NCBI GenBank assembly: GCA_018135685.1
Contig: JAENPR010000005.1
Coordinates: 992,001-1,056,000, forward strand
DNA: 64,000 bases
Reading direction: 5' to 3'
Source of the DNA: Themeda triandra
Taxonomy: Eukaryota > Streptophyta > Magnoliopsida > Poales > Poaceae
The position numbers and the translations under genes are program-made. Of the stretch, positions 12,841-25,159 are shown piece after piece. How positions within the stretch are numbered: position 1 is the stretch's first letter; every line of letters begins with the position of its first letter. The notes under the pieces were generated by a model, which was not told the origin of the DNA, searched no databases, and was given only the letters and a program-made list of their open reading frames with translations.

Positions 12841-13302
12841 TGGGTACATTGGATCCAAGAGTTCATTGGTCAACCTGGTAGCAATGGGCATGACAAGTTG
12901 ATAACTCTAGAAAATAAGAGGATGTTTGGTTCCGAGCTATGGCAAGCCACACAACAGTTGCAGCAAGTTGCGGCGCCGCTGCAACTTAGGCGCCGAAATA
13001 CTTCGCCACACTCTGCGATTGAGTTTAGTGCTCCTCATGGTTGTCTTCACCTAAATATGAATCAAACAGCAGCAAGAGAAACAGTGACATGCCCACAACT
13101 GTGGCAACACAATATGTGGTCGGCATCTAGCCATCTAAACACTCTTATGACATGACATTTGTCTGCGAAATTAAACTGGTTCATATGAAACTTCTGTGTG
13201 GTTTTTGGGATGTTCCTGCATTCCAAACATACACTATGTCTTTCGTAATGTAGAGTGGCCAAAAAATTAGAGAGTGAGATTTATGGCACGTATATAATAT
13301 TA

Positions 13303-13555
13303 CTCCTTAATCCTAAAATAATCGATATTGTAAATTTGTCCTTGGTCAATTTGTTAATTTTAGTTGTGACCAAAATTTTAGCGGAAAGTATAAACCTTTA
13401 CATATGGCAAGTATAACATAAAAAATAATAATGGGTCATAGATCTAGTAATACTTATTAGTATTGAAAAGTATCAATATTTTTATGAACCTGGTCAGAAA
13501 TAAATGATTTGACTTGCATAAAGTTAGAACATCATTTATTTTGAGATGAAGTGAA
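13303..13555. mobile_element. Stowaway-like MITE, degenerate
   Basis: TA precedes ACTCC-type sequence (CTCCTTAATCCTAAAATAAT) and TA follows the inverse end (CATTTATTTTGAGATGAAG). The body has the usual GACCAAAATTTTAG and inverted counterparts. It is diverged, so boundaries are approximate. Confidence 0.4.
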
Positions 13556-16312
13556 TAATATTATTTTCTTCCTAATAGAAAACTCATTAAGGCTGAAGAA
13601 TTTTGAGTGAAATAGAAGCTAAAAAATTACAATTTGGAAGCGGAATGGAAATCTAGTTATAAAAATCATCATCAGCAACCATGTGCGTGCGCGAGCGCGC
13701 GCGTGTGTGTGTTTTGAAAAATAGTAACCTTGCGTTTGCCATCTGAATTTTCCCCCGTGACTTTGAGAATTGAGAGGAGGACCAACGAAAGGCGAGTGAA
13801 AGCAGTCGAGTGGAAAGCCGAGTGAAACGTGAAAGCAGTCGAGCCCGCGGTGATGTCTGATTGATGATGCACAGCAAAAAGCAGGCCAGTACCTTTCTCA
13901 CCGGTCACTGAAACAGTCTCTCGCTAGCTCTTTGTCCATAATCAGCAGTCAAAGGTGCACGTGCGGTGCATGAACGCACGCCAGCCGCAGCAAGCTGATC
14001 CGCTGGGGCCCCTGCACGAGCAGCTTCGCACTTCGCAGTCGCTCGTTGTTCGTCGGCCGACGGGGGAATCGGAACCCGGAGTGAACCATCCGTCCCTGCG
14101 GATTCTGTCCGATACTCCGGTCCCTCGGCCGGGCCCGGGCACAATTATTTGGGGCTAGACGTCGGCCGCGATCGACGAGAGGACGCCACGATACCGGCCG
14201 TATCTCTGAACTCCATTCAGATTCAGCCATCCAGCCCTGACCCGGGGATTCTTTTTCCGGCGGCGCAGTCCTGTGGAGCGAGTGAGACGTGCCCGATGGA
14301 GGTTAGTAACAGGAGTACCTCGGAGATAAGGGACGGACGGCGATGCGCCGCCGCCGTGTTCATTTTACGGACGTGGGCAGGTGACCCGGCCGGGCGGGCT
14401 AGTGGTAAAACTATCCAACTGGGAACAGGCTCGCCGGAGACGGCTGCTCTTTCAGGAATCAGGAGGAAGCATATCTGGGGTCCGGTTGTCCGTGCCAACA
14501 CCAACGCGTGTCAGGCTAAGCGACCTCCGCCCGCACCGCACAAACAAGTATGATGATGGCCAAAGCGATCGACTGGCTTTTGGGCTTGGTGACTAAAGCT
14601 TTGATTGACCTACGACGCACCGAGTCGCAAAGCACCGGCGTACGTAGCGTGAAGGCGAAAGGAAAACGGACAGATCGATGTATCTGCGGATCGCCGCGGC
14701 TGGCGACTCCAAGTGCGCCTATCCGATCCGCGCACACGGTCGTCGTGAACTCGTGATGTGTCGAGAAAAAGAACGATCATACTCGGGACTCAGGGAGGTG
14801 CACCGCACATATAGAAATGTACCCTAGTAGAAAAAGGGTGTTGTGTTTCACATGTGCAAACTTAACATTAACATCTAGAGGTATTAGCTATATATAGCCA
14901 TCCATCGGCTCACCCTGCCGTCATTTGTTACCGCTTTTGCAGTGCCAAAAAACTATTATCCTATCTATTTGGATTCTATGAGATTTTAAAAAGCTAGCTT
15001 TTAGAATTCAACTTAACATGTGCCATTATAAAAATAGACTAAAATAAGACAATCTTTTGTGCATTATAAAAATATAGTGCAACAGCCTAATCTTTATAAA
15101 TTAACATGTGCTATTATCATAAATAATCTAAAGCAACACCCAAAATCTTCATCCAAATCTAATCACCACCTCAAACATTGGTAAAAATAACCCAAATCTA
15201 CATCTAACTGGCCTACCTCTGTTACAAAAAAAGAGATATATCTCAAAGTACTTTGTATATTAGTATGAATCTTTTAGTGTTCGTAACACAGACAAATAGG
15301 TCAACTAAACACCACTAAAGTCTTTACACAAGTAAAAATGCTTGAGATCTCTAGATCTTCTAACTCACCTTTCTTCGAGAATGTGTGCAGTGAGATCTCT
15401 ACCGCCGCAGTTTGTAAACATTCTCGTGGCTCACTATTTAGCTGAGTCATTAGTGAAATAAAGGGCACTAAAAGGTACTCCAAGAATAAATTGATTTTAG
15501 ATTTCTCTTAATTAATATTTCTTATGTTTGACCAAAGTTATAGTATAAAGCATAAATGTTTGTGACACAAACAAATGTATTATTAAAAATATAGTTTATG
15601 TGTTGTATCTAACGATACTAATTCATATTCATAAATCTTGGTGCTCTTTTCAATAAATTTGGTCAAGCTAATGTTTTTACTTAAGATAACTCTAAGAATT
15701 GATTTATGATCCATGACAGAGAGTCTCTCCGAAGTCCGGCCCTATTCGTTTCGCCGAAAAGAATACCATGACGATCGATACACGGGAAAAAGATAAGAAA
15801 ATTTGATTTGCAACTTGCAATTATAAAACATAAATGATGATACGCAATGCAACTGGCTATAGAAAAAAAAGTGAAATTATTGTGTTTCAAACAAAAAAAC
15901 ATGATAGTGTAATTTCGACTAATAGTAATAAGTATACTAACTGTTGCCAAAACGGTACTCGTTGACAAACCAGCTAGCATAGGAATATTCGTGGAATTTT
16001 CTAACATTTTACCATCCAAACAAGGCCTAGCTAGCATAGGGATATTCGTGGAATCCCGGCCCTCTCGAGATGTTGACGCTAGCCTACTAGCTGCCCTAGC
16101 TTGGCTAGCTATTGTGTTTGTCAAGCCTACTGCAATTATTTCATTAAAGAACATGAAAAATATATATTCAGGGTAAAATATATAAATAATACCCATGCTT
16201 GCCCCCGCACAATTTGAGCATGGTGTATGGGTTGTTTCTCCTGCTTTGGAAAAAGTCTAACATGGATATGGTTCACGTGGACCTGATACACATCGATCTA
16301 CAGGCGCCCTTA

Positions 16313-17041
16313 GCCCTCCACAATGTGAGTAGTGCTTAAAACTGTAGCAGCAGGCCACGTAGATGTAATGCTTGATCCAATTTTCAGCCGCAGTGTACAA
16401 GCACCACTTGTGGTGCCAAGAATAGTCGATGCATGGTACTTTTATAGCAAAAGGCTGCTGCATGCTCTCCTCGTTACCACTGCTCTCTCTCTATTTCTCT
16501 CTCCATAGCAAAAATAGGCACCGGAGCAAGTACTTGCTCCGCTCCCAGTTTTCTCGGCACCACTCGGAGTTGGCGTTGCTAGTTGCAGTGTTGAAGAGTG
16601 ACTCCTGAATCTTCTCTCTCTCATTTGGGCATCACTTAAGCCATACATTGTGGAGGGCCGGCCCTCCACAATGTGCAAGTGCAGCCAGGAAATATGTGGG
16701 GCCATGCATAGCAAACCAAGCACCACCTAAAGAAAGCTGCAGTGTGCAAAAAGATAGAAACCGGTGCTATCTAGCTATGTGGGCTCCACAAGTGCTATAA
16801 ACAATTTATTCTCTCCGTCACATATGTTTCAATCGGTGCTCTCTTGCTGCTCTCAAAGGAATCTACTACAGTAGTTTTATTATAGTTATTTAAAAAGTTG
16901 GAACCGGAGCACGTACTTGCGCCGCTCCTGGTTTTTCTAGCGTCACTCAAAGTTGGAACTAGTCGCTGCAGTGGTAGGAGTAACTCTCTGATATTCTCTC
17001 TCCATTCTAGGCGCTACTTAAGCGCAACGCTGTGGAGGGCC
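16313..17041. mobile_element. Two head-to-tail Tourist-like (PIF/Harbinger) MITEs sharing a palindromic junction
   Basis: The terminal motif GGCCCTCCACAATGT occurs at the left end, inverted at the right end (TGTGGAGGGCC), and in both orientations in the middle, forming a perfect 30-bp palindrome at 16,645-16,674. The outer flanks are TTA (16,310-16,312 and 17,042-17,044), the PIF/Harbinger target duplication. Unit 1 (about 16,313-16,659) and unit 2 (about 16,660-17,041) are diverged copies of each other. Both contain a GGAGCA..GTACTTGC core, a CACTC..AGTTGG motif and CACTTAAG/TACTTAAG near their right ends. No coding capacity is seen. Confidence 0.75.
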
Positions 17042-17044
17042 TTA

Positions 17045-20000
17045 TAAGAAGATGCCTACTAGCTACTAAGCATCAAATCACTAGTGACATACCGGTGCTA
17101 CGGGACACTAACCTGTAAGCATCTTCTTATAGTATCTTGGTTAGATGTACAGTACCCACGTGAGTTTTTGTGGTAAGGTTGTGGGTGTGCCGTGTGCGTG
17201 AGGCTGGCTGAGTACGTCGTCGTCTGACTTGTATAATGGCTCCATAGAAAAGAGTGACAGTAACGGGCCACGCCTCAAGTTAGAAATTGCATCAAGATGG
17301 ACGAACAGCCTTTTTGGAGGGGTTGGATCAGCAAGACCAAACATGTAGCAACCGTGTGGTTAGCGACCATAGCTTTGCCCCAAAGATAGGGTGTTGTTGG
17401 CACCAGTAGCCACATGTGACGACTACGGCGAAGGCCAAGTTACAAATGATGATTCACGTACAGTGAGCCACCAGTGACTTGTGAGCCAGTAGCAGGCTAG
17501 CAGCAGCCAGAGCAGGGGAAGGAAGTCGCCGGTCCACTAGTTAGGGCAAGTGCAACGTACGTAGTGCATACTGTACGACTCAGAGAAGGAGTTGGTCGTC
17601 ACAGTTCACACGTTGAGATGAAAGGTGACTTGTGTGATGTTTTTACATTTTATCATATATAACCTTTGTGGACGAAAAAATAAAACTCAAAGCAGGACCC
17701 GTGTGGCCGCCCTCTGCTCTCTGTCTCGTGCGCTACCGTTGCCCGTCACGCTCACTCACTCGAGCTAGCACAGCTTTGGCATGGCAACTGGCTGCAGCGA
17801 GCTAGCTGCTTGCCCGGGCACATCGAGATAGATTCAGCAGACGGATGCAAGACGGTTGCGCCGATCGAGTTGACCAACCCGTTTCCTTGTCCCTTTTGTC
17901 GCCGTTAATAAAGAAGCCGCTCCATCTGGGCAAGCCGTGCACATGGCCACCCTGCTCCTTCCGGTGCTGCCGCGGGCCGCCCTGGTTCGCCGGGCATGGC
18001 AAAACCTGATCACAGTCAGAGACGTACGCTCACATGCGGAAAGACGTGTGCAAATTGCAAATTATTGCCAATAAGGCAATAATTTTAACCGCCTCCCATC
18101 CCGTGAATATCTTTGCAAGTGGGGCATGCAATGGTGATTGGCCAGTGAAGCGTGGCCATTGATCCTAGATCTTCTCCTTTGGATAACAGTAACGCCATGG
18201 TCGCAGTAGAGTAGACCAGCGATGATGATTGAGTCTGAAAGTATCGGAAGGTTATGGTGGTTGTGCCTCATGCATGTGACCGTTGATCAAGCAGGCATCA
18301 ATCAATCAGTGAGTCAGATGAGATCGATCGTGCATATGTAGGCACAGTACTCTTCTGTCTTTCCAAAAGCATGCGCGCAGATCAGTCGGGGATCGAAGGA
18401 ATCTCTCCCCATGCTCTCGTCTCCTTCTACCAGTACCAGGTCTTGCTCTGCAGGATCAGATCATCGGTTCACAAGAAAGGATGATTTTGCAGCTGACAAC
18501 AGACAACGCACTTTAACTGTAGGACGATTCATCGACGAACCAGCCACGGCAAATATCTCCCCTGCTTTCAGCGAGAGGCCGGAGCAGCGCAGAGGTCGCA
18601 GCACTCTTGGCTCTTGGGGCCTTGTTGGCTGGTAGCAAGGGAGGTTCGCTGGGAGAGGGACAGACGAAGTGAGGGCAGAAAGGAACAAGGCATGGCATGG
18701 GCATCCTTGTCGTTGCTTGCCATTGCCATCCTCTGTTTGCCTCAGTATACCTCCCCCAGCGGTCGGTCAGTTTTGGCATGCTGGCTACGCTAGGCTGCGC
18801 ACCAGAGCCCACCTTTCACGGATTCCTGTACAAAATGTATAACAGCATAAATCATTACAAAAAAAAATACCCTTGATGCCTACTTAATTTGCGTGTTTGG
18901 AGAGGATTTGAATTTAGTAATACCGCGGCCATGTAAATGGAGAGAATGCCGAAATGGTTATGTCGTCATATGGCAGGCGTGGGCTAATTGCGGCCTGTTA
19001 ACTGACGTTTATCTAATCTAATATATAAAAGAAAGTTGGACATCGAATCAGGCTACAAATACATTATCAGTCACCTAACATATCGTAGAATCTCCTTCGC
19101 TGTCCCTGGCTAGCTACTCTACTCTAGAGCTCATGACATCTGTTATTTGAAGCCTGAAAAAGACAAGACGCAATAACCAGGGAAATACCTTTCCAAGCTT
19201 TATCTATCTGCTGCCAAAGTAGCGAAGATTTAGTGCTCTCTGGTTGCTACCAAACCATGGACAGACATTGTTGTCGTCAGCCTACTCTCTTTTCTCTCGA
19301 TTTTTTCATTATTGCTAGTCAGCTTTGGTATGCTTCTTGCTACTATAGGTTGCTAGTTTTTCCGACTTACCTCTTCTAGTTTCCCGACTTACCTTGCACG
19401 GAGTCGTGTAGAACTGTTATGGATATGATATGATATGATAAAAAAATTTAACAGCTTGTCCACTTTACTTTCAGTGTTGGGGAAGAGTTCATAGTTTCAA
19501 ACACTTGAAATGCGTACGGCACAAGATGATGATGATGGTATCATGTGGCACGTGTCGGTTAATTGGCCATAGTAGTGATAGTGACCTGCTTATATAGTTG
19601 ACAATACGAAAATGGGAAAGAGTTATTTTTAACCTCGAACCTAAAATAGATACATGATTGCAAATTATACGCATGAAAAAAATGCATTGACTTGCAAATG
19701 CAACGCGCTTGATCGCAATAATGACACTAACACCACACAGTGCATTAGACCACCTCATGAAAGATTCAAATACTAAGTTTTAAGCCAGTCGCCCATTGTT
19801 TGTTGTGGTTGTGGAAATGAATTTAAAATGACAATCATTTTTGTTAGAAATACAAACCTCCCACCAATTATTATTCTGACTTCCAACCCAAAACTATGAG
19901 GATAACAATGGATATGGTTTCTTTCTTGTGACGCCGCGCCCAGAATTAAATAGCACCAATCATTGGCTGTTGTTTAAAAAAAAATGAACTGGTCAGAGGC

Positions 20001-20294
20001 TTCAAAGGTCAGAGGCACAACCTAATAATGTTTAAAGGTCAACTCTCTGAGCAGCAGCATCGTTGGTTTCCTAAAACGAAGCTACTCAGATTCACAATGG
20101 ATCATCCGTGCATAGCATCTGTACGATCGATCTAGTAGCTCCACGAACCGAATTCTTATCTTTATATTAGTTTAAGTCATTATGTTCTTTTGGAAACGCA
20201 ACACCTGTCACCTTCTGATGAACTTAGTACTGGGGATCTGTGATCAGCTGGACCATCCAAGAAACACTTTGTTGCATAAAGAATTCTCATCAAG
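17045..20294. other. Intergenic, no supported gene
   Basis: Mixed-composition DNA with no ORF carrying a recognised domain. ORFs at 17,802-18,002 and 18,411-18,812 overlap on both strands and look like chance frames. No RNA gene or repeat structure is recognised. Confidence 0.45.
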
Positions 20295-21663
20295 GAACAC
20301 TATGCCAGAAAAGGTTATCAGTGACGTCACAATTCGTGACACAAAAACAAAACGCGTCACCAATAATCTATCCGTGACGCGGGTTCATGAGACACGTCAC
20401 TGATTAGCTGTTGCCCATGCCCCAGGGACAAGACGCGTCACTAATAACAACATATCTGTGACTCTTCTTATGAAAACGCGTCACGAATAAGACCTGTGAC
20501 GCGTATTGCTCAGGCGCGTCACTGATATTAGGCCATATTGGTGACTCTTCTTAACAAAAGCGCGTCACGGATAAGAGAAGTGACGAGTATTGTCTACATG
20601 CGTCACCGAAATGTAGATATATTGGTGACTCTTCCTGTTGACCCGCGTCACGGACAAACCACCGTAGGCAGCAGCCTGGGACCCGAAATTTTTATGGAAC
20701 CCAGTTAAGTCTTAAGTCTCGCGTCCGTGAGTCCGTGACCCATAGGCACCAACGCTCCTGACTTGCTCTCCCATCCAACTCCCTCTCCCTGTCCCTCGAA
20801 TCGAAACCCTAAGATGCGACGGCGGCGCGGCGCGGCGCGACTAGGAGGCAGTCAGGCGGCGCAGCGCCCTGGCTGTGGGTTGGCCCATGGCGCAGCCAGC
20901 TCTCGCAGCGATACTCGGCGGCGACGACGGCGGGAGGGCTGCGCCCGACGATGCAGTCGCAGGTGGCGGCGCATCAAGAGTGCTCCACCCCCATCCCTCG
21001 TGCGACGAGGTCTACCGGCGGATACTCCCCATGCGCTCGAGCGACGAGATCTGACGGCGGCAGCACCCTAACTTGCTCGTGCGACGAGATCTGCCAGCGG
21101 CGGCTCCCTACCCCAACGGCGAGTACATCAACAAACGGGTATGCGCTCCCTTCGCTCCATTGGTGTGCCCTCCTTTCTATTTTTAGATCCAATGTAGTGT
21201 CCTGAAGGAGGCGCGCGGTTTGAGCCATGAGGTTGCCATGAACCATGCGGCAACTGAAACTATTATTGAGACATGCAGCAAGCATAGCTAACAATAGTGC
21301 TAATTAGTAATTAATGGTTGTTTCTAGTGAAATTGTAAGTCACAAATCTGTTTTGCAACATGGAAGGCTAACTGACGACTGTTTCCAGTGAAATGCTAAT
21401 TACCAATCTACAAGCAAGTGTTGCTAAAGCATGTAGCAAGCGAAATGGTTGCCTCTATTAATTCCTTCGTGCTCACTTTAGTTATATTGCTGAACTGACT
21501 GGTTGTGTTCTTTGTATAAAATGTTTGGCACAACCAGAAAATACTGCTAAAGCACAGACCAACCCAAAGCAACCATTCGATGACTGATGCTAAAGCAGTT
21601 GTTCGTGCTCACTTTAGTTATATTCCTTCGTGCTCACTTTCATTTTTCCTCCATTTTCTGCAG

Positions 21664-23568
21664 GTGGGCAACAGCACGTCAGCAGCTTGGCTCTTATCTC
21701 AGGTGAGCAGCAACAGTAGCTAAGAATCAATTCACTTTTGAGTGAAGTGCCTTTTCATGATACAGTTCATTTAGCTTGCTGCTAGCAGCTAGATAATACC
21801 TTACTGGTTACCTATATATAGTTTGGATTACCATTACCAATGTATTAGCAAGTGACTGTAAGTTCTGAACTTGTTTGTGTGATCATGATTGTTACTATAT
21901 TGCAGCTGAGCTGATATCAGGATTTGTGACAGCCTGGGTACTAGGCAATCATGACTGGTTTCGAAACCATCCATTGGGCAAGGTACTGATTTATGCTTTA
22001 GGTTGAAACTCCACAAACTTTTATGTTGAAACTCCACAAACTTTTATGTTGAAACTTCACAAAAGTCCTGCTAGCTTTTGTACATACTGTGAAATTTCTG
22101 AGAAGAATCTGTACCTTTGTGTAGCCACTGTCAGGATATTGTCTGTATAATTCTATTCCTTACGCTGATACAACTGCCATAGAGTTTCTTTGGGATCAGG
22201 GACTGTAATTTTCTTGCAGAATACTCTATTGTGATCTTTAGGATCGACTAGTTCTGGGTTCATTCAAGGAATTGGCAGTCCATAAATCACTACGATTTTA
22301 CAGGGGTTTGGATAAACTGGGACCTAACTTAGATTTTACAGGGGTTTTTATACAGGTGTGTCTCTTTCTCTAAGATCTTCAGTTTGTCACACAATACCTT
22401 TTTCATTTATCTGCTATGCTTGATCTATTCTGATGCTGTTACTATCCTAGGACACCTGCAAGCGTGGGCTCTGCTTGTTATTACCTCGAAATGTTATTTT
22501 ACCTCATGTTTATCTAGACTGAATTATAAATTCTTTGGTCACTGTAGTTGTAGTTTTACATCAAGTTAACCTTGTAGTAGACACGATGGTTCAGATTTCC
22601 TTTCCTTATGTTGTCATTTTATTCAAGTGGTGCCTACCTGAGATGCTCTGATGTTGATATCTGCACTACATGTGAATGTGATGCATTAGTACTATTTGCT
22701 GGTTCCTTTGTCCTGGTTTGTTTCTGTTAAGTTGTGATTTGGGAATCTAGTAGAGCCATTTCATACACTAGATGCTTCCTTAGTACATGTATAAATCCAT
22801 GAGTCTCCAATGATATAGTAGTGTTATTTTGGGTGGTTATGAGGAAAAAAAAATAGAGCAGTGTATTCTTCTATCTAAAAATGAACTAATCTCTGACTCT
22901 AGCATTATTCTAGGTACATGTATAAAACTAACTGGTGTTTGTTATCCACCATGTACTGGCAATACAATAGTTTTAGACTAATATAGCATAGGCCAGTGTA
23001 GAGTCTTGGTCTTTTTCTCCATGCAACTTTATTTATTTATCTCGGTATCACCATAGTTGAGTTTAGTATGAAGGATTTCTTTATAGGTCTTGGTCTGAAA
23101 TGTAGAAGCGAATGTAGTACTCTGGTCATGGTGCCACTGTTTGCCTTCTTGGCTCTTTGTTTTTTCCCTCGTCACTCCCAAAGACCCAAACCCCAAGGCC
23201 TGACTGACAAGAACTAGGTAAGCTGATGGCCCATCCTGAACCATATTTGGTACTGAAAGGTGGATCCTTACTACTAGTCAGTATTCCTCTGATGGCCCAT
23301 CCTGAACCATACAACCCCTTTTATGTCAACTAATTAGTCAAAACATAAAGTTATTTAGCTGATGTATATATTTAGCATATGAAACCTTGGAGGACATACA
23401 GCTAATCTAGGAAGATACGTCTTTGTAGCCTTTCATCAAATGCTTCTTTATCTGATGTGACCATTAATTACATTTTTACAGAGGAGGTCTGCAAGCAATA
23501 GTTGGCAAGATGCAGAGTCACCAAGGGCTTCATTTTTCATTCTTCATCAGCACCATACTTTGGAGTAG
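21664..23568 (+). other. Exon-like segments inside the CACTA element sharing one open frame
   Basis: Three stretches have splice-site borders: 21,664-21,702 (after CTGCAG, before GTGAGC), 21,906-21,982 (after TTGCAG, before GTACTG) and 23,482-23,570 (after TTTACAG, before GTAAGT). One frame runs through all three without a stop until TAG at 23,566-23,568, including ISGFVTAWVLGNHDWFRNHP in the second. Stops occur in the other two frames. The product is not recognised. It could be a captured host gene fragment or a decayed CACTA-encoded gene. The first exon, perhaps in the GC-rich block ending near 21,138, could not be joined in phase. Confidence 0.35.
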
Positions 23569-24727
23569 CTGTAAGTAATCACCTACTACCACTGCTGAGT
23601 CGTCTTACGAATACTTTCCTGTTGCCAAAATAATCAGAAAATCTACTCTGATGATTTGAGCATGGCTCTTTTGACTGACTGATAATATTGTTTCATGGCA
23701 GACTGGGTTGCTTAGTGCATATGTTATCAAGAAGCTATGTTTTGCTAGCTCTGGCTCTGTGGAATGATTGATATTTTAAGGACTAGATATATCAACATAG
23801 ATAACATACTAGTAAAAAAATTTCTGCTGTGTTATTAGTTATCTGGAACAAACTTTGTGTACTGTATCCAGTTAGGCTGATGTTATGTCAGTCCTGAACT
23901 AAAATATATTCTTTGAACCTATAACAAGATGATGTTTGAAGTGAATTCTCATCTAGTTTGAACCTGCTACCAGATTTTTACATATCTTTATTGAAGTGCG
24001 AGTTAATGCTATCATGATCACCAGCATAGTTATTGTTGTTCTATTCAGCACAATGGTCACTGCTATATCTTATTATTATCTTGAACAGATGTTCTTCATA
24101 TATATGTTACACAGTTCAGTACAAAACATGATACTGAAACCATGGGTATAATAATAAGACATGAGATGCTTTTCATATTTGTTTCTTCATGATGTATGTG
24201 AATATGCAAATATAATTAAAGGTCCATACACATGCATCATTGTATAGTTCAGTGGTCAGCCATGGAACTTTTTTGCATTTATAATTCCTTTGTCACCTCA
24301 CAGTATGTCTTGGTTCATTCAACTCTTCACTCCTTTACAGATGCTCTTCCAAGAACATAGAGACATATTCTATCTTTCATGATCGAGTGATGAGGAAACA
24401 AGGTTTTACTCTTCTAGGATTATTAAGTGTTTTTTCTTGTCTTTGTCCTCATCAAATACATTGGTTGTACCTTGTATACAATGGCCCAAGACTGATAACA
24501 CATTTTGTAATATAACATGTATATAAAAAAGTTGGTAATTACTGTAGGGGTGTAAACCCCTCCAGATCATTCAAAAAAAAAGTTGGTAAAGAACTGATTG
24601 TTGAAACGGTGGTACGTCTGATGTGTATGTGTGTATATATGGGATCATGTTTGATATGTGTGTATATATATATAGGATCATTGCATATATATACAGGATT
24701 ATTGTAATTTTTTTGTTTTATGAAATA

Positions 24728-25028
24728 GTTATCCGTGACGCGTTTTGGTTGGACACGTCACCAATAGAGGGTTATCCGTGACGCGTATTGGTTGGACATG
24801 TCGCCGATAGAGGGTTATTCGTGACCCGTATTAGTTGGACATGTCACCGATAGAGGGTTATCCGTGACGCGTTTTGGTTGGACATGTCACCAATAGAGGG
24901 TTATTTGTGACGCGTATTGGTTAGATGCGTCACCGATAGAGGGTTATTTGTGACGCGTATTGGTTAGACGCGTCACCGATAGAGGGTTATTGGTGACGCG
25001 TCTTGGATACACGCGTCACCAATATAGG
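24728..25028. repeat. Seven tandem 43-bp units, CACTA subterminal array
   Basis: Seven consecutive units of exactly 43 bp, each beginning GTTAT, carrying GTGACGCG early and its inverse (CG)CGTCAC late, and ending ATAGAGG or ATATAGG. Base changes between units are few. An eighth partial, shorter unit follows. Each unit is a small hairpin pair, which fits transposase binding sites in both orientations. Confidence 0.9.
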
Positions 25029-25159
25029 TTTATCAGTGACGCGTTTTTACGCGTCACAGATAAGCCCTTATCTCAGGCCCAAAAAGGGTGACGCGTTTTT
25101 TACGTGTCACGGATGACCCTCTAGACGCGTCACAGATAGCGTTTTCTGGCATAGTGGAA

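Larger units (their letters stand above)
11915..16309. other. Intergenic, GC-rich in parts, no supported gene
   Basis: GC-rich blocks at about 11,980-12,700 and 13,940-14,760 contain overlapping ORFs on both strands with no recognised domain. The blocks at 11,078-11,430 and 13,945-14,150 share an exact 19-bp segment and further weak similarity. A GT/GC simple repeat lies at about 13,684-13,712. Two degenerate Stowaway-like MITEs are listed separately. From 14,800 to 16,309 the DNA is AT-rich and unassigned. Confidence 0.45.
20298..25156. mobile_element. CACTA (En/Spm-type) transposon, non-autonomous, with 3-bp target duplication
   Basis: Both termini carry the same inverted sequence CACTATGCCAGAAAA, and GAA flanks the element on each side (20,295-20,297 and 25,157-25,159), the 3-bp duplication typical of CACTA elements. 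Subterminal regions (20,320-20,660 and 24,728-25,140) are packed with GTGACGCG/CGCGTCAC motifs in both orientations, the expected transposase-binding repeats. A GC-rich block at 20,800-21,130 has a reiterated GCGACGAG(A/G)TCT motif. No TNPD-like transposase frame is seen in 4.86 kb, so the copy depends on another element for movement. It may carry host-derived exons (see 21,664-23,568). Confidence 0.92.

Noticed and set aside
20763..21071. 102-codon arginine-rich ORF at the CACTA left side
   Set aside because: Low-complexity GC-rich frame with no domain; not accepted as a gene.
24728..25028. Possible CRISPR-like array
   Set aside because: Units are contiguous 43-bp tandem repeats with no unique spacers, within a plant CACTA element.
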